Source of the DNA: Lysobacteraceae bacterium SCN 69-320
GTDB taxonomy: Bacteria; Pseudomonadota; Gammaproteobacteria; Xanthomonadales; Rhodanobacteraceae
Assembly (NCBI GenBank): GCA_001725155.1
Contig: MEFP01000018.1
Coordinates: forward strand, 1 to 64,000
DNA: 64,000 bases
Direction: 5' to 3'
The notes below the pieces were generated by a model that saw nothing but the letters and a program-made list of their open reading frames with translations, was not told where the DNA came from and did not search any database. Positions 26,608 to 43,985 of this stretch are shown here, in pieces (within the stretch, counting starts at the first letter, position 1; each line of letters begins with the position of its first letter). Position numbers and translations under genes: made by a program.

Positions 26608-26634
26608 GCGCCGTGCCGTTCGTCGGCACGGCGC
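26608..26634. terminator. Perfect 10-bp hairpin between convergent genes
   Basis: GCGCCGTGCC (26608-26617) and GGCACGGCGC (26625-26634) form a perfect stem with a 7-nt loop. It lies 10 bp after the stop of the lamin-tail gene and 13 bp beyond the end of the convergent kinase gene, the right place for a two-way terminator. There is no T-run. Confidence 0.5.
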
Positions 26635-26647
26635 GGCGCGGGTCGCG

Positions 26648-28378
26648 TCAGCGCGGGATCGCCTCGCGGCAGATGCGCTCGATCTCGGCCGGGTCGGCCG
26701 GCTTGACGAGGTGATGATCGAAGCCTGCCGCGCGCGAGCGGCGGCGGTCGTCCTCCTGCCCCCAGCCAGTGAGTGCGACAAGGACGACCTGCGCGCCGTG
26801 CGGATCGGCGCGGATCATCGCCGCGAGTTCCAGGCCGTTGAGCTTGGGCATGCCGACGTCCAGGAAGGCGAGGTCCGGCGCGAATTCGACCAGGGCCTGC
26901 AGGGCGAGCTCGGGATCGTAGACGGCGCGCACCTCGTGGCCCGACATGAGCAGCAGCTGCGCGAGCATGTTGGCCGCGTCGCGGTTGTCGTCGACGATGA
27001 GGATGCGCCGCCCGGCGGCCGGCGCGTCTGCCGCAGACGGGTTCGCCGTTGTGTCGGCCGTCGCCGCGTCGGCGCCGGAGGACGCCGCGGCGGCGGCCAG
27101 CGGCAGGCGGATCTCGAAGCGGGAGCCGCGGCCCAGGCCGTCGCTGCAGGCGCGCACGCTGCCGCCGTGCATCTGCACGAGCCGGCGCACGAGGGTCAGG
27201 CCTATGCCGAGGCCGCCCTGGGCGCGCTCCAGGGAAGTGTCGACCTGCACGAACAGATCGAATATGTCATCGACGCGGTCGGGCGGTATGCCCACGCCGC
27301 TGTCGCTGACGCGTATCAGCGCCTCGTCGCCGTCGGCGCAGACCGACAGTGCGATGCTGCCGCCGGGCAGGGTGTACTTCGACGCGTTGTTGAGCAGGTT
27401 GCCGAACACCTGGGTCAGGCGCTGCGGGTCGCCGTCCACGCGCAGCGCCATCGCCGGCAGGTCCACCGACAAGGTGTGCCGCATGGCCTGGATGTGCGGC
27501 AGTGTGGTCTCGATCGCGGTGGACAGCAGCGGACCGAGCTCGGTGGTCTCGCGGCGCAGCTCGATGCGGCCGTGGGTGATGCGCGACACGTCGAGCAGAT
27601 CGTCGACCATGCGCACGAGCTGGCGCAGCTGGCGTTCGATCACGTCCAGCGACAGCTGCGCCGCGGCGCCGCTGCATTCGCCGTACAGCAGGCCGACGGC
27701 GCTGCGTATCGGCGCGAGCGGATTGCGCAGCTCGTGCGCGAGCGTGGCGAGGAACTCGTCCTTGCGCCGGTCGGCCTGGCGCAGTTTCTCGGCGAGCTGC
27801 TGCAGCTGCGCCTCGGCGCGGCGCCGCTCGGTGACCTCGGCCTCCAGCTGCGCATTGGCCAGCGCGAGCTCGGCATTGGCCAGCGCGAGCGTGCGCGACA
27901 GGGCCTCGAATTCCTGCGCGCGCTCGCTCTGCAGCTCGAGATTGACCCGCGCCAGGCTCGCGTTCTCGCCGGCCAGCGTGCGGCGCCGGCGGTACAGCTC
28001 GACGAGCACGGCGACCTTGCTGCGCAGGATGTCCGGTACCAGAGGTACCTGTACGTAGTCGATCGCGCCGAGGCGATAGCCCTGCAGGCGGTCCAGGTCG
28101 CCGACGTGCACGCCGGTCACGAAGATGATCGGCGTGTTCTCGAAGCGCGGGTGCTGATGGATCAGCTCGGCCGTCTCGAAGCCGTCCATGCCGGGCATGC
28201 TGACGTCGAGCAGGATCACGGCGAACTCGGTTTCCATCAGGCGCCGCAGCGCCTCCTCGCCGGAATGCGCCTTGACCAGCGTTTCGCCGAGCTGGGCCAG
28301 CACGGCCTCGTAGCTCAGCAGCCGTTCGGGCTTGTCGTCGACGAGCAGTATGTTGACCTTGCCGATATCGGCTTCCAC
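26648..28378 (-). CDS. Hybrid histidine kinase with REC-HK-REC layout
   Basis: A 576-residue cytoplasmic signalling protein. An N-terminal receiver (residues 8-125, phospho-acceptor Asp in LLDVSMPGMDGFE) is followed by a coiled coil (about 130-195), a HisKA domain with the phospho-histidine in LAHELRNPLAPI, an HATPase domain with NLLNNASKYT, VSDSGVGIP and GGLGIGLTLV, and a C-terminal receiver with FLDVGMPKLNGLE. No membrane segment or sensor domain is seen, so input probably arrives at the first receiver. It starts with GTG, 9 nt after the stop of the poly-HAMP kinase gene. The two form an operon, and the N-terminal receiver is a plausible target of the larger kinase. Confidence 0.92.
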   Translation of the reverse strand: MEADIGKVNILLVDDKPERLLSYEAVLAQLGETLVKAHSGEEALRRLMETEFAVILLDVSMPGMDGFETAELIHQHPRFENTPIIFVTGVHVGDLDRLQGYRLGAIDYVQVPLVPDILRSKVAVLVELYRRRRTLAGENASLARVNLELQSERAQEFEALSRTLALANAELALANAQLEAEVTERRRAEAQLQQLAEKLRQADRRKDEFLATLAHELRNPLAPIRSAVGLLYGECSGAAAQLSLDVIERQLRQLVRMVDDLLDVSRITHGRIELRRETTELGPLLSTAIETTLPHIQAMRHTLSVDLPAMALRVDGDPQRLTQVFGNLLNNASKYTLPGGSIALSVCADGDEALIRVSDSGVGIPPDRVDDIFDLFVQVDTSLERAQGGLGIGLTLVRRLVQMHGGSVRACSDGLGRGSRFEIRLPLAAAAASSGADAATADTTANPSAADAPAAGRRILIVDDNRDAANMLAQLLLMSGHEVRAVYDPELALQALVEFAPDLAFLDVGMPKLNGLELAAMIRADPHGAQVVLVALTGWGQEDDRRRSRAAGFDHHLVKPADPAEIERICREAIPR

Positions 28379-28387
28379 GGCGGCGCC

Positions 28388-34096
<5,709 letters not shown>

Positions 34097-34255
34097 TGCT
34101 GGCTACTCCCCCGTACGGCTAGACCGCCTCTTTAGCGCATCCGAGGTATGCGTAGCGTGCACAAGCGAACGCCGGCGTACGGCCGCCGACGTGCCGGGGA
34201 AGCTTGCTGCCCCGCAGCGAGCCGGGCCGGCCGCTGCGGCGCAGGTAGCCGGATT

Positions 34256-35368
34256 TCAGTGCTTCGCGGCCTCGGCGGTCTTGCCGCCGGCGGCAGCCGC
34301 GCCCAACAGCTGCCGCGCGATGGCCGCGGCGAATTCGTCGAGATCGACTGCATCGGTGTTGGCCAGGATCACGACGGTCGTGGCGTCGTCGACGAGGCGG
34401 AACAGCTGAGCCTGCGCGCCCATGATGCGGCCCGGGCGCTTGACCACGCGGTGCGGAGCGCCGGCGATCGTCATCGTGTAGGACCAGACGCCGTAGCCAT
34501 AGTCGTCCAGACCGGGCTTGGTCATCGCGGCCAGCGATTCGGCCTGCAGCAGCTTGCCGCCGAACAGCGCGTCGGAAAACGCGAGCAGGTCGGATGCTGT
34601 GGAATACAGGCTGCCGGCCGCGTACCAGTTCTCGGGATAGACCGGCAGGTCGTTGGCGAGCCCGCCCAGATCCTCGCGCTGCATGTAGGTATCGGCCAGG
34701 TTCCCGACGATGCGGCCCTGGCGCAGCAGGCCGGTGTGCCGCAGCCCGAGCGGCTGCAGCAGGCGTTCCTGCAACAGTGCCTCGTAGGTTTTGCCGCTGA
34801 CCTTTTCGAGGATCAGGCCGAGCACGATGTAGTCGCAGTTGTTGTAGTCGAAGGTGCTGCCGGGTGTCGTGACCGGCGAGCCGCTGCAGTGGCGCGACAC
34901 CAGCTGGGCCGGCGTGGCCGGCTTCTGGTAGGCCGGAACGCCTTCGCTGAGCGCGGTCTGCAGATCCTTGACCTGATCGAAATTCGGCAGGCCCGAGGTG
35001 TGGTTCAGCAGCTGCTGCACGGTGATTGCGTCGCCGCCGCTGCCGGCAAAGTCGGGCAGATAGCGGCGTATCGGCGCCTGCAGGTCCAGGCGCTGCTGCT
35101 CGACCAGCTGCAGCACGAGCACGGCCGTGAACGCCTTGGTGATCGAGGCGATGCGGTAGTGCGTCTGCGGCGTGTTGGCCACGCGAAAGTTCAGGCTGGC
35201 CATGCCGAAACTCTTTTCGTAGCCGATCTGGCCGTGCTGCTGCACGACGACGGTGCCGCTGAAATGATGTTCGGCCGCATAGCGGTCGATGAAATCGGCC
35301 GGGACGGCTGCGCCGGCCGGCGCGACCAGGCACAGCGAAACAAGAAGCACGTGCAGCAGGCGACGCAT
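34256..35368 (-). CDS. Exported serine hydrolase of the beta-lactamase/D-Ala-D-Ala carboxypeptidase fold
   Basis: A 370-residue protein with a signal peptide ([17 protein letters not shown]). The class C-type active site is present: the nucleophile motif SITK at residues 75-78 and the YNN tyrosine motif at 175-177. [10 protein letters not shown], typical of this family, is also present. Members include AmpC beta-lactamases, DD-carboxypeptidases and esterases; sequence inspection cannot separate them. The third KTG-like motif is not obvious, which argues against a true beta-lactamase. ATG 35368 is placed directly before the signal peptide; a longer frame exists upstream. Confidence 0.87.
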   Translation of the reverse strand: MRRLLHVLLVSLCLVAPAGAAVPADFIDRYAAEHHFSGTVVVQQHGQIGYEKSFGMASLNFRVANTPQTHYRIASITKAFTAVLVLQLVEQQRLDLQAPIRRYLPDFAGSGGDAITVQQLLNHTSGLPNFDQVKDLQTALSEGVPAYQKPATPAQLVSRHCSGSPVTTPGSTFDYNNCDYIVLGLILEKVSGKTYEALLQERLLQPLGLRHTGLLRQGRIVGNLADTYMQREDLGGLANDLPVYPENWYAAGSLYSTASDLLAFSDALFGGKLLQAESLAAMTKPGLDDYGYGVWSYTMTIAGAPHRVVKRPGRIMGAQAQLFRLVDDATTVVILANTDAVDLDEFAAAIARQLLGAAAAGGKTAEAAKH

Positions 35369-35489
35369 GGCAACCTCGCGGAGTTGGATGGTGCGCGTAT
35401 GGATACGCGCGCCGCCGGCGCGGTTGCAGCGGGCAGGGAATCGAGCGGCCGATGCCGGCGCGGATCGGTCCGCGCCGTCCCGGGTTGCG

Positions 35490-36002
35490 TCAGTCGACGC
35501 GGTAGACGCGCGCCTTGGGGTAGTCCTCGTCGACCTGCAGGAACCAGCGGCCGGCCAGGCCGGGCACGACGAGAATCTCCGGCGACTCCAGCGGCTTGCG
35601 CAGCGTGATCTCGCCCTTGAGCACCTTCCAGGTCTGGCCGTTGTCGAGACGGAACTCGGTGCCCGGCGCCCAGCCCTCGACCTTGCCCTTGAGACGCGCC
35701 TTGATCGTGCGGATCTCCAGGTCCGGCGGCAGCGCGCGCGGCGCTGCGGCCGTGCGCGCGGGCGCGCCGACATCGCCGTCGTCGGCTGCACCGTTCGCGG
35801 CGGCGGTCGCGGCCGATTCGGTCTTCTCGCGCAGCAGGCGGTTGAGCAGCTCCAGCTGCGCGGCACTCAGGGTATCCAGCCCGGTGGCGTGCTGCTGCTC
35901 GGGCGTGAGCTGTTCCTGCAGCGGTACGTAGGGCGAGGCGGGGTTGGCGGCGAACGCGGCCGACAGCAGCGCCAGGGCGACGACGAAGCGGATTGAAGGC
36001 AC
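35490..36002 (-). CDS. Exported hypothetical protein with SH3-like C-terminal part
   Basis: A 170-residue protein starting at GTG 36002, with GGAG about 10 nt upstream, followed by a signal peptide (FVVALALLSAAFAA). The mature N-terminal part is low in complexity, with a short helix (LSAAQLELLNRLLREKTES) and an Ala-rich linker. The C-terminal 80 residues form a compact beta-rich segment (IKARLKGKVEGWAPGTEFRLDNGQTWKV). The wording FRLDNGQTWKV resembles small SH3-like domains found in other proteobacterial exported proteins. No function is assigned. It lies upstream of the serine hydrolase on the same strand. Confidence 0.7.
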   Translation of the reverse strand: MPSIRFVVALALLSAAFAANPASPYVPLQEQLTPEQQHATGLDTLSAAQLELLNRLLREKTESAATAAANGAADDGDVGAPARTAAAPRALPPDLEIRTIKARLKGKVEGWAPGTEFRLDNGQTWKVLKGEITLRKPLESPEILVVPGLAGRWFLQVDEDYPKARVYRVD

Positions 36003-36136
36003 GACGGATCTCCGTGGCAGTCCTGCGCCGGCGCGGCAGGGCGGCACACGCTAGATCGCGCGCGTGTCAGAAATATGACGGACCGCCGCCTGCCGCGCTG
36101 ACGCGCCAATCAGCTGCCTGCCGATGCAGGGGCGAT

Positions 36137-36173
36137 GCCCTGAAGCCGCGTCGCCACGATACGGCTTCAGGGC
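36137..36173. terminator. Perfect 12-bp hairpin downstream of the 36198-37484 gene
   Basis: GCCCTGAAGCCG (36137-36148) pairs with CGGCTTCAGGGC (36162-36173) without mismatch around a 13-nt loop. It lies 25 bp beyond the stop of the minus-strand gene ending at 36198. It is a likely terminator, although no T-run follows. Confidence 0.55.
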
Positions 36174-36197
36174 GCAACGGCATCGCAATGCAATGCC

Positions 36198-37484
36198 TCA
36201 TTCCACGCTGGTGCCGGCGCGGCCCTTGGCGATGACGACCACATAGTCGTAGCTGAACACGACGCGCTCGAAATCCGGGCCGGCCGAGCGGCGTGCCTTG
36301 CGCTGGCGACGCAGCGGATCGAGATCGAACACGGCGGCGCCTTCGGCCGGCGCATGGTCGAGGAACGTGGCGACGCCGAAGTCCTCCATCTCGGCGCGCG
36401 CGTCGTATTTCTGCGTCTTCAGGCCGGCATCGGCGGTGAATGGCATCCAGCGGTTGGCCGTGCCGTCGGCGAACAGGATCAGCAGATGCAGCGAGCGCCG
36501 GTCGTTGCTCGCGGCGAGCTCGCTGACGAAGTTGCCGATGTCGTAGATGTTGGTCGGCGTGATGCCGCGCATCATGTGGTAGGCGCCGAAGCGCAGCAGC
36601 GCGCGCGGCAGCGGCTTGCCGGGTTTTTCGGCAGCGCGGTAGTAGTCCATGAAGTGGCGCTTCATGAGCCGGCCGCGCTGATCGTTGGATGCGTAGCCGT
36701 CGCCGCTCTGGCCGTGATAGATCTCGGCGCTTTCGGCCAGTTCGTCGATGAGCCGTGCCGCTTCGCTGCCGGCGGCCGGCTTGAGGGCGGTGCGCAGGGC
36801 GGCGAAGTCGGTGTCCTGCAACTGCAGCAGCAGCGCCGCCGGTACGTCGTGGTCCTGCATGGCCTTGCGCTCGCTCGCGACGGCGCGCGCGATCCAGGCA
36901 TCGACCAATGCCTGCTGCTCGCCGGGCTTGACCAAGGTACGCAGGCGTTCGAGCACGAGGCGCGCGCTGAACAGGAATTCCTGATCCAGCCCCCACAGCG
37001 CCGCATGCGGATTGCCCTGCAGCCAGGCCGCGGCCATCGCGCTGTCCTCGCGCAGGTTCAGGAACGGAATCGCCATCGGATAGTCGACGGCGAGTTCGCG
37101 CAGCTTGTCGCTGCGCACGGCCTGCGTGGTACGGCGGGCCGATTCGGGGCCGATCTCGAGCACGAGATTCTCGGGCGCATCCTTGCCGAGCGAGCGGCGC
37201 AGCGCGTCGACGAATTCGGGGATTTCGGCGAAGCCATGGTCTTCGCCGACGAGGATGAACTGGGCCGTGCGCGCCGGCGTCAGCAAGGTTGCCGCGCCGG
37301 GGCCGCCCAAGCCGTCGCGGCCGATCGTCAACGTCTGCCTGTTGGCATCGAGCAGACGCGACAACGCCTGTTCGGGCGTTTCGGTCGAAGCCGGCGGCGT
37401 ATCCGCGGCGCCGGCAGCGCCGGCCATGGCGATAGCGAGGAAAACGACGGCGCGGCGCGCCGCCTGCTGCAGAGGCATGGACAT
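36198..37484 (-). CDS. Exported protein with EreA/ChaN-like fold features
   Basis: A 428-residue protein with a signal peptide (AVVFLAIAMAGAAGA-AD). The body starts with the pattern FILVGEDHGFAEIPEFVDAL, where E-x-H followed by a helix resembles the first active-site element of the EreA/ChaN/TraB (Tiki-like) superfamily. A second element, VLEIGPESARR, comes next, and GAYHMMRGITPTN near residue 310 may be the late histidine element. Members of this superfamily are metal-dependent hydrolases or haem-binding proteins. The assignment is by motif resemblance only, and the true family may be an uncharacterised relative. It lies downstream of the acetamidase-like gene on the same strand. Confidence 0.65.
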   Translation of the reverse strand: MSMPLQQAARRAVVFLAIAMAGAAGAADTPPASTETPEQALSRLLDANRQTLTIGRDGLGGPGAATLLTPARTAQFILVGEDHGFAEIPEFVDALRRSLGKDAPENLVLEIGPESARRTTQAVRSDKLRELAVDYPMAIPFLNLREDSAMAAAWLQGNPHAALWGLDQEFLFSARLVLERLRTLVKPGEQQALVDAWIARAVASERKAMQDHDVPAALLLQLQDTDFAALRTALKPAAGSEAARLIDELAESAEIYHGQSGDGYASNDQRGRLMKRHFMDYYRAAEKPGKPLPRALLRFGAYHMMRGITPTNIYDIGNFVSELAASNDRRSLHLLILFADGTANRWMPFTADAGLKTQKYDARAEMEDFGVATFLDHAPAEGAAVFDLDPLRRQRKARRSAGPDFERVVFSYDYVVVIAKGRAGTSVE

Positions 37485-37761
37485 GGACTTCCCTGGTGGA
37501 TGCGCCGGTCACGGCGCCGGCGCCTTGCGTGCTCTGATGCACGCCGGCCGCTGCGGGTTTAACGGCACAGGTCGCCAGTGCGGAATCGCGACAGGCCAAC
37601 GGGGCTCGGCCCGGTTTCCGGGCGGCTCGTGCTGCCGGCGCTCGCGGCATACGGCACCGAAGCCGGCAGCAATCCACGTCATTGGGCGATTTCGCAGGCG
37701 CGACACCGCGGCCGCGGCGCAGGTTGCGCGCACCGACCCGGCGATGGCGCCTGCGGTGTGC

Positions 37762-39072
37762 TCAGGGCTTCGGCGCTTCGCCGCGCCGCAGCCGCAGCAG
37801 CAGCGACTTGTCGATGCCGGCGGCGAGGCCGACGCTGCGCCCGGCGAGATTGGCCACGCGGTACTGCGCGCTGCTGCCGAGTACCTGTGCCGCGGCGGCG
37901 ACGTCGAGGCCATAGTCCTGCTGCAGCCATTGGATCAGGCCTGCCGTCGCGTTGCGCAGGGCCTCGTCGAGCGAGCCGGCCTGGCCGAGCACGAGCAGCT
38001 GCTGCGCGGATTCGACGCGCGGCAGATTGATCGCCTTGCCGTGGACGAGCCCGATCTCGAACTCCACGTCGAGCGAGGTTTCCAGCGCGTACTGCGAGGT
38101 CTCGCCGTCGCCCTGGGCCGCATGGCCGTCGCCGAGATAGAGCAGGGCGCCGGGCTGGAACACCGGCAGATAGACTGTGGCGCCTTCGACGACGGCGTTG
38201 AAATCCATGTTGCCGCCGTTGCGCCCCGTATCGCCGGTGGACTGCGGCGCGGCGCCGAAGCCCGGCGCGACCGCGAGCCCGCCGAGCATCGGCCGCAGCG
38301 GCACTTCGAAGCCGGCCAGCGTTGTGTCGGTGCGTGCCGGATGGGCGACGCCGCGCTCGCGATCCAGGGTCCAGCGCACGGGCTTGCCGAGTCCTCCGGT
38401 CTGCGCGGCCAGCGCCGTGCTTTGCGCGCGGGCCACCAGCGCATCGAGGCTGTCGGCCCAGTCGCGATTCGCACGCAGGCGCCGCAGATGCACGACCAGC
38501 GTGTCGCCGGGTACGGCGCCGGCCACGTAGAACGGCCCGGTCTGCGGATTGCCGAACAGCGCGACGGTGCGGCCGTGTTCGTCGATGCCGCCGGAATCAA
38601 TCGTCTTCGTGCGCACGCGGTCGCCGGGCCAGATCGTCAGCACCGGCTGGCGATGCGGCGAGAATTCGTTGGCATAGTCGCCCGGTTCGAACTCGTGCAG
38701 TCGCGGCCCGCCGGGCGGGCGCCCGGGCAGCCGGCGCGCCGTGAACGCGTGCTGCACGCGCCGCGTCGCGTCGTTCGGATCGGGATAGTCGGCCTGGCCT
38801 TCGACGGAGTCGCCGCGCTGGCGGCCGTCGAAGTCGTACTGCGCACCGTCGGAACCGGCGATGCGGAAACGCAGGCGATTGCCGTCGCGACGGCCTTGCA
38901 GCCGGTCGCCGCCGAGCGTCCCCGTCAGCTGGCCGCCGTCACGCTGCAGTTCCAGCGCCTGGTACTCGCGATTGCCCCAGCGGTCGGTGACCAGCAGCCA
39001 GGACTCCCCGGCTGCGCCGGCCGCCGCGGCGAAGGTCGACAGGATCAGAAAGAGCGTGATTCGTCGGAACAT
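37762..39072 (-). CDS. Exported acetamidase/formamidase family protein
   Basis: A 436-residue protein with a signal peptide (ITLFLILSTFAAAAGA). An N-terminal beta domain of about 100 residues (LTGTLGGDRLQGRRDGNRL) precedes the acetamidase/formamidase domain. That domain is marked by GPFYVAGAVPGDTLVVHL, GGNMDF, VYLPVFQPGALLYLGDGHAAQGDGE and the late YGLD helix. Family members hydrolyse formamide, acetamide or related amides. Secretion is unusual for the better-known enzymes but occurs in a subgroup. An AAGGA site lies about 8 nt before ATG 39072. An in-frame ATG 15 codons upstream is less likely. Confidence 0.87.
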   Translation of the reverse strand: MFRRITLFLILSTFAAAAGAAGESWLLVTDRWGNREYQALELQRDGGQLTGTLGGDRLQGRRDGNRLRFRIAGSDGAQYDFDGRQRGDSVEGQADYPDPNDATRRVQHAFTARRLPGRPPGGPRLHEFEPGDYANEFSPHRQPVLTIWPGDRVRTKTIDSGGIDEHGRTVALFGNPQTGPFYVAGAVPGDTLVVHLRRLRANRDWADSLDALVARAQSTALAAQTGGLGKPVRWTLDRERGVAHPARTDTTLAGFEVPLRPMLGGLAVAPGFGAAPQSTGDTGRNGGNMDFNAVVEGATVYLPVFQPGALLYLGDGHAAQGDGETSQYALETSLDVEFEIGLVHGKAINLPRVESAQQLLVLGQAGSLDEALRNATAGLIQWLQQDYGLDVAAAAQVLGSSAQYRVANLAGRSVGLAAGIDKSLLLRLRRGEAPKP

Positions 39073-39222
39073 GCGGGTCGTCCTTGGTGGAGTCATGCGG
39101 AGATGCATCTGGGCGGGCGATGGTCGCAGCCCGGCTGGGAGGTGCGCCGCTCTGGCGCCAGAGCAGTCGGGCGAGGCCGTCAAATGCAGCCGACGGTTGC
39201 CGGCGCGCCGGGAGGAGCAAAC

Positions 39223-39630
39223 GTGGAAGAGCGGATTTTTCTCAGAGAATCGGGTGTCGTCGTCAGCAATGCGCGCTTCATCGTGCCGACGCAGACCTTC
39301 GCCATGGCCGGCATTACCTCGGTCAAGACGTTCCGCGAAGTGCCCAAGCGCGGCGGGCTGATCCTGCTGATGCTGTTCGGCATGCTCCTCCTGCTTGGCG
39401 GCATCGGCATTGCTGCCGGCAACGGCAGCGGGGCTGCCGGCGCAGTCGTCATTGCCTTCGGATTGCTGCTGACGGCCGCAGCGATCTTTGCCATGAGCCA
39501 GCAGCGTGACCGCTTCCATCTGCTGCTGAAGACCGCATCGGGCGAGGCCAAGGCGCTGACGAGCGTGGACCTCGCCTTCATCAAGCGCGTCGTCGCGGGA
39601 TTGAACGAAGCCATCGTCCATCGCGGCTGA
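39223..39630 (+). CDS. Small membrane protein, DUF6232-like
   Basis: A 135-residue protein that starts with GTG 39223 behind an excellent GGAGGAG site (39211-39217, spacing about 6). The N-terminal 45 residues (VVVSNARFIVPTQTFAMAGITSVK) are followed by two hydrophobic segments (about 46-65 and 70-90) and a short cytoplasmic tail. The pattern of a pleckstrin-like strand region plus two helices matches a small family I recall as DUF6232. The function is unknown. It is divergent from the acetamidase gene and convergent with the gene at 39648. Confidence 0.72.
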   Translation: MEERIFLRESGVVVSNARFIVPTQTFAMAGITSVKTFREVPKRGGLILLMLFGMLLLLGGIGIAAGNGSGAAGAVVIAFGLLLTAAAIFAMSQQRDRFHLLLKTASGEAKALTSVDLAFIKRVVAGLNEAIVHRG

Positions 39631-39647
39631 GCCGCCGACACGCGTTA

Positions 39648-40115
39648 TCAGTCGTCGGCCAGCGGCCGGTTCAGCTCGGTCTGCCAGGTGGCTGCATCGG
39701 CGCCGGACTCGGGGCCGCTGACATAGCGTTCCCAGAGGGTGCCCGCGCCGCGGTGGCCGTTCGCGTCGAGCCAGCGCATGAACTCGCCCCAGGCATCGCC
39801 GAGCCCTTCGTAAGGCCCGCGGTAGATCGTGCGTGCGACGGTCGCCGCCGGCAGCTGGCCGGGCTGCACGCGGCCGGCCGGCGCGACGGGCTTGCTGACC
39901 GGGAAGCCGACCTCGAAGTCGAAATTGTCGGTCGGGGTGCGATAGTGAAAGGTATACAGCGGGCCGGCCGGGCCGGCGCCCTGGGCAGCGATCGCGCCGG
40001 CGAGTTCTGCGATCGCGGCGCCCATGACCTGCGGCATTTCCGCTCGCGGAATCGTGAAGCGGATGACGGCGGTCTGCTGCGGCTGGCTGCGGACGATCTG
40101 CGGCGTGTCGATCAT
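39648..40115 (-). CDS. GyrI-like / effector-binding domain protein
   Basis: A 155-residue single-domain protein. The opening PQIVRSQPQQTAVIRFTIPRAEMPQVMG, the central LYTFHYRTPTDNFDFEVGFPV, and YRGPYEGLGDAWGEFMRWL are typical of the GyrI-like/AraC effector-binding fold (SOUL/GyrI superfamily). These proteins bind small hydrophobic molecules or, as in SbmC/GyrI, inhibit gyrase. It lies 115 bp downstream of the VOC gene and in the same direction as the AraC regulator, so it may be part of the same unit. Confidence 0.82.
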   Translation of the reverse strand: MIDTPQIVRSQPQQTAVIRFTIPRAEMPQVMGAAIAELAGAIAAQGAGPAGPLYTFHYRTPTDNFDFEVGFPVSKPVAPAGRVQPGQLPAATVARTIYRGPYEGLGDAWGEFMRWLDANGHRGAGTLWERYVSGPESGADAATWQTELNRPLADD

Positions 40116-40230
40116 GAGGCGGCTCCCGGTGCGTGTCGTGCCGATGCTAGTCGCAATTCGTACGGCGCGGCATGCGACCGACGGCGGCCGGATCGACGCG
40201 GCGTTCGCGGCGCAGGCCGCCGCTGCCGCT

Positions 40231-40674
40231 TCAGCCGGGCTGTTCCAGGCGCTCGTAGCGCCGCTGCATTTCCTCGGCGCCGACCTGCTCGATGCTGTGG
40301 CCGATGTTCCAGCGATGGCCGAACGGATCGCGGATAACGCCGGAGCGCTCGCCGTAGAACTGGTCCTGGGCCGGCATCAGCACGGTCGCGCCGCGTTCCA
40401 CGGCACGCGCGATCGTCGCATCGGCGTCGTCGACATGGACATGCAGGCTCACGCTCGTCGGTTCGCCGGGCTGCGGTTTGCGGATGTCGTACTCCGGGAA
40501 CTCCTCGCAGATCATCAGTACGCCGGCGCCGATGTCGACTTCGGCGTGGCCGATGCGGCCGCCGGGTTCGACGAGGCGCAGTTTCTCGGTGCCGCCGAAG
40601 ACGTCGCAATAGAACCTGACGGCCGCGTCGGCGTCGGCGACGCAGAGATAGGGAAACAACTCGTGTACGGTCAT
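40231..40674 (-). CDS. VOC-family (glyoxalase/PhnB-like) protein
   Basis: A 147-residue protein of two beta-alpha-beta-beta-beta units. Signs are the opening FPYLCVADADAAVRFYCDVFGG, the middle VSLHVHVDDADATIARAVERGATVL and the close GERSGVIRDPFGHRWNIG. The conserved DPFGHRW end and PhnB-like length suggest a metal-dependent or resistance-type VOC protein; the substrate is unknown. ATG 40674 has GGAG upstream. It starts 30 bp after the AraC-family gene on the same strand, and the two are very likely cotranscribed. Confidence 0.87.
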   Translation of the reverse strand: MTVHELFPYLCVADADAAVRFYCDVFGGTEKLRLVEPGGRIGHAEVDIGAGVLMICEEFPEYDIRKPQPGEPTSVSLHVHVDDADATIARAVERGATVLMPAQDQFYGERSGVIRDPFGHRWNIGHSIEQVGAEEMQRRYERLEQPG

Positions 40675-40704
40675 GGCGGGACTCCGCATGGGGAGGCGCT
40701 CAGG

Positions 40705-41544
40705 TTAGCGGCGCCGCCGTGCCGGGTCTTGAACGAAATTGACCGGTGCCGCTTCGGTCAGATGATGTGTCGACCCGGTCTGCGCACGGCGCCAGTGCTG
40801 CGGCGTGAGTCCGGTCAGTGCACGGAATTCGCGCTGCAGATGTGCCTGGTCGCTGTAGCCCGCATCGAGCGCGCGTTCGCTCCAGCCGTCGTCGGATTGC
40901 GATTGCAGTGCCCGCTGCAGTCGCAGCACACGCGCATAGCGCTTGGGCGGCAGGCCGACCGCGTCGCGGAACAGCGCGACGAAATGCTTGTGGCTGCAGC
41001 CGCCGGCGCGCACGAGCGCAGCGATGTCGCTGTCGGCGGTGACGGCCGCGAGGGCGGCGGCGATCGGCGCCGGTACGGCGCGGATCGGCCGCAGCCGGCG
41101 CAGCAGCGTCCCCTGCAGCAGCTCGATCTGTCGTTCCGTATCGGCGGCCTGCGCGAGGCGCTGCAGCAGCACGTCGGCTTCGCCGCCCCAGAGTTCGCCG
41201 AGCGCGACGTGGCGATCGGCCAGCATGGCGGCACTGCAGCCGAACAGCGCGCGCGCGGCGCCTGGGCGCAATACGGCACCGACCGAGCGCGAGGGTTCGC
41301 CGACCTCTTTGAAATACGGCCGCGTGCGTACGCCGGCGACGACGGCATTGGCGATCAGTTCTCCGTCGCGGTCGTACTCGTCCGCATACAGGCGCAGCCC
41401 GGCGCCGTCGAGCCGCAACGCCAGATGCGGCAGGCCGCTGGGCAGCACGCGTTCGCGCAGACCGCTGCGAGCCGGCTGCGCCGCGCGCGCCCAGAACAGC
41501 TCGACGAAGGGCTGCAGTGCGGCGGTGGTCGGTGTGCTGAGCAT
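40705..41544 (-). CDS. AraC-family transcriptional regulator
   Basis: A 279-residue regulator. The N-terminal 150 residues form a DUF6597-type sensory domain (FVELFWARAAQPARSGLRERVLPSG) and the C-terminal 100 residues the AraC double helix-turn-helix: IAALVRAGGCSHKHFVALFRDAVGLPPKRYARVLRLQ, then ALDAGYSDQAHLQREFRALTGLTPQHWR. The stop is 30 bp before the VOC gene. It probably controls its own operon with the VOC protein and perhaps the GyrI-like gene. The inducer is unknown. Confidence 0.88.
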   Translation of the reverse strand: MLSTPTTAALQPFVELFWARAAQPARSGLRERVLPSGLPHLALRLDGAGLRLYADEYDRDGELIANAVVAGVRTRPYFKEVGEPSRSVGAVLRPGAARALFGCSAAMLADRHVALGELWGGEADVLLQRLAQAADTERQIELLQGTLLRRLRPIRAVPAPIAAALAAVTADSDIAALVRAGGCSHKHFVALFRDAVGLPPKRYARVLRLQRALQSQSDDGWSERALDAGYSDQAHLQREFRALTGLTPQHWRRAQTGSTHHLTEAAPVNFVQDPARRRR

Positions 41545-41832
41545 GCGGGCTAGCTTAATCCGACCGCGAGGCCGGGCAAGCCGCGGCGCGGCAAGCGTGA
41601 TGAGGCGTGGCCGGCGGGTTCGCGTATCCCGGCGCGTCGGTCGACGATTCCGCGGCGTTTTTGTTCAGGCGCTGGTTGCAGCGCCGGAGTCGGCCGGCGT
41701 GACAGGCGGCGAACCGGGCGCTAGCGGAATTCGATGCCCGCAACTGTCACGCCGTCCGATTGAAAAATTCGCTTGGCCAGCGCTTCGCCGCGCTGCCTAG
41801 ACTGCGCCGTTTTCTGCCCGGGGGAGGGCGAT

Positions 41833-43985
<2,153 letters not shown>

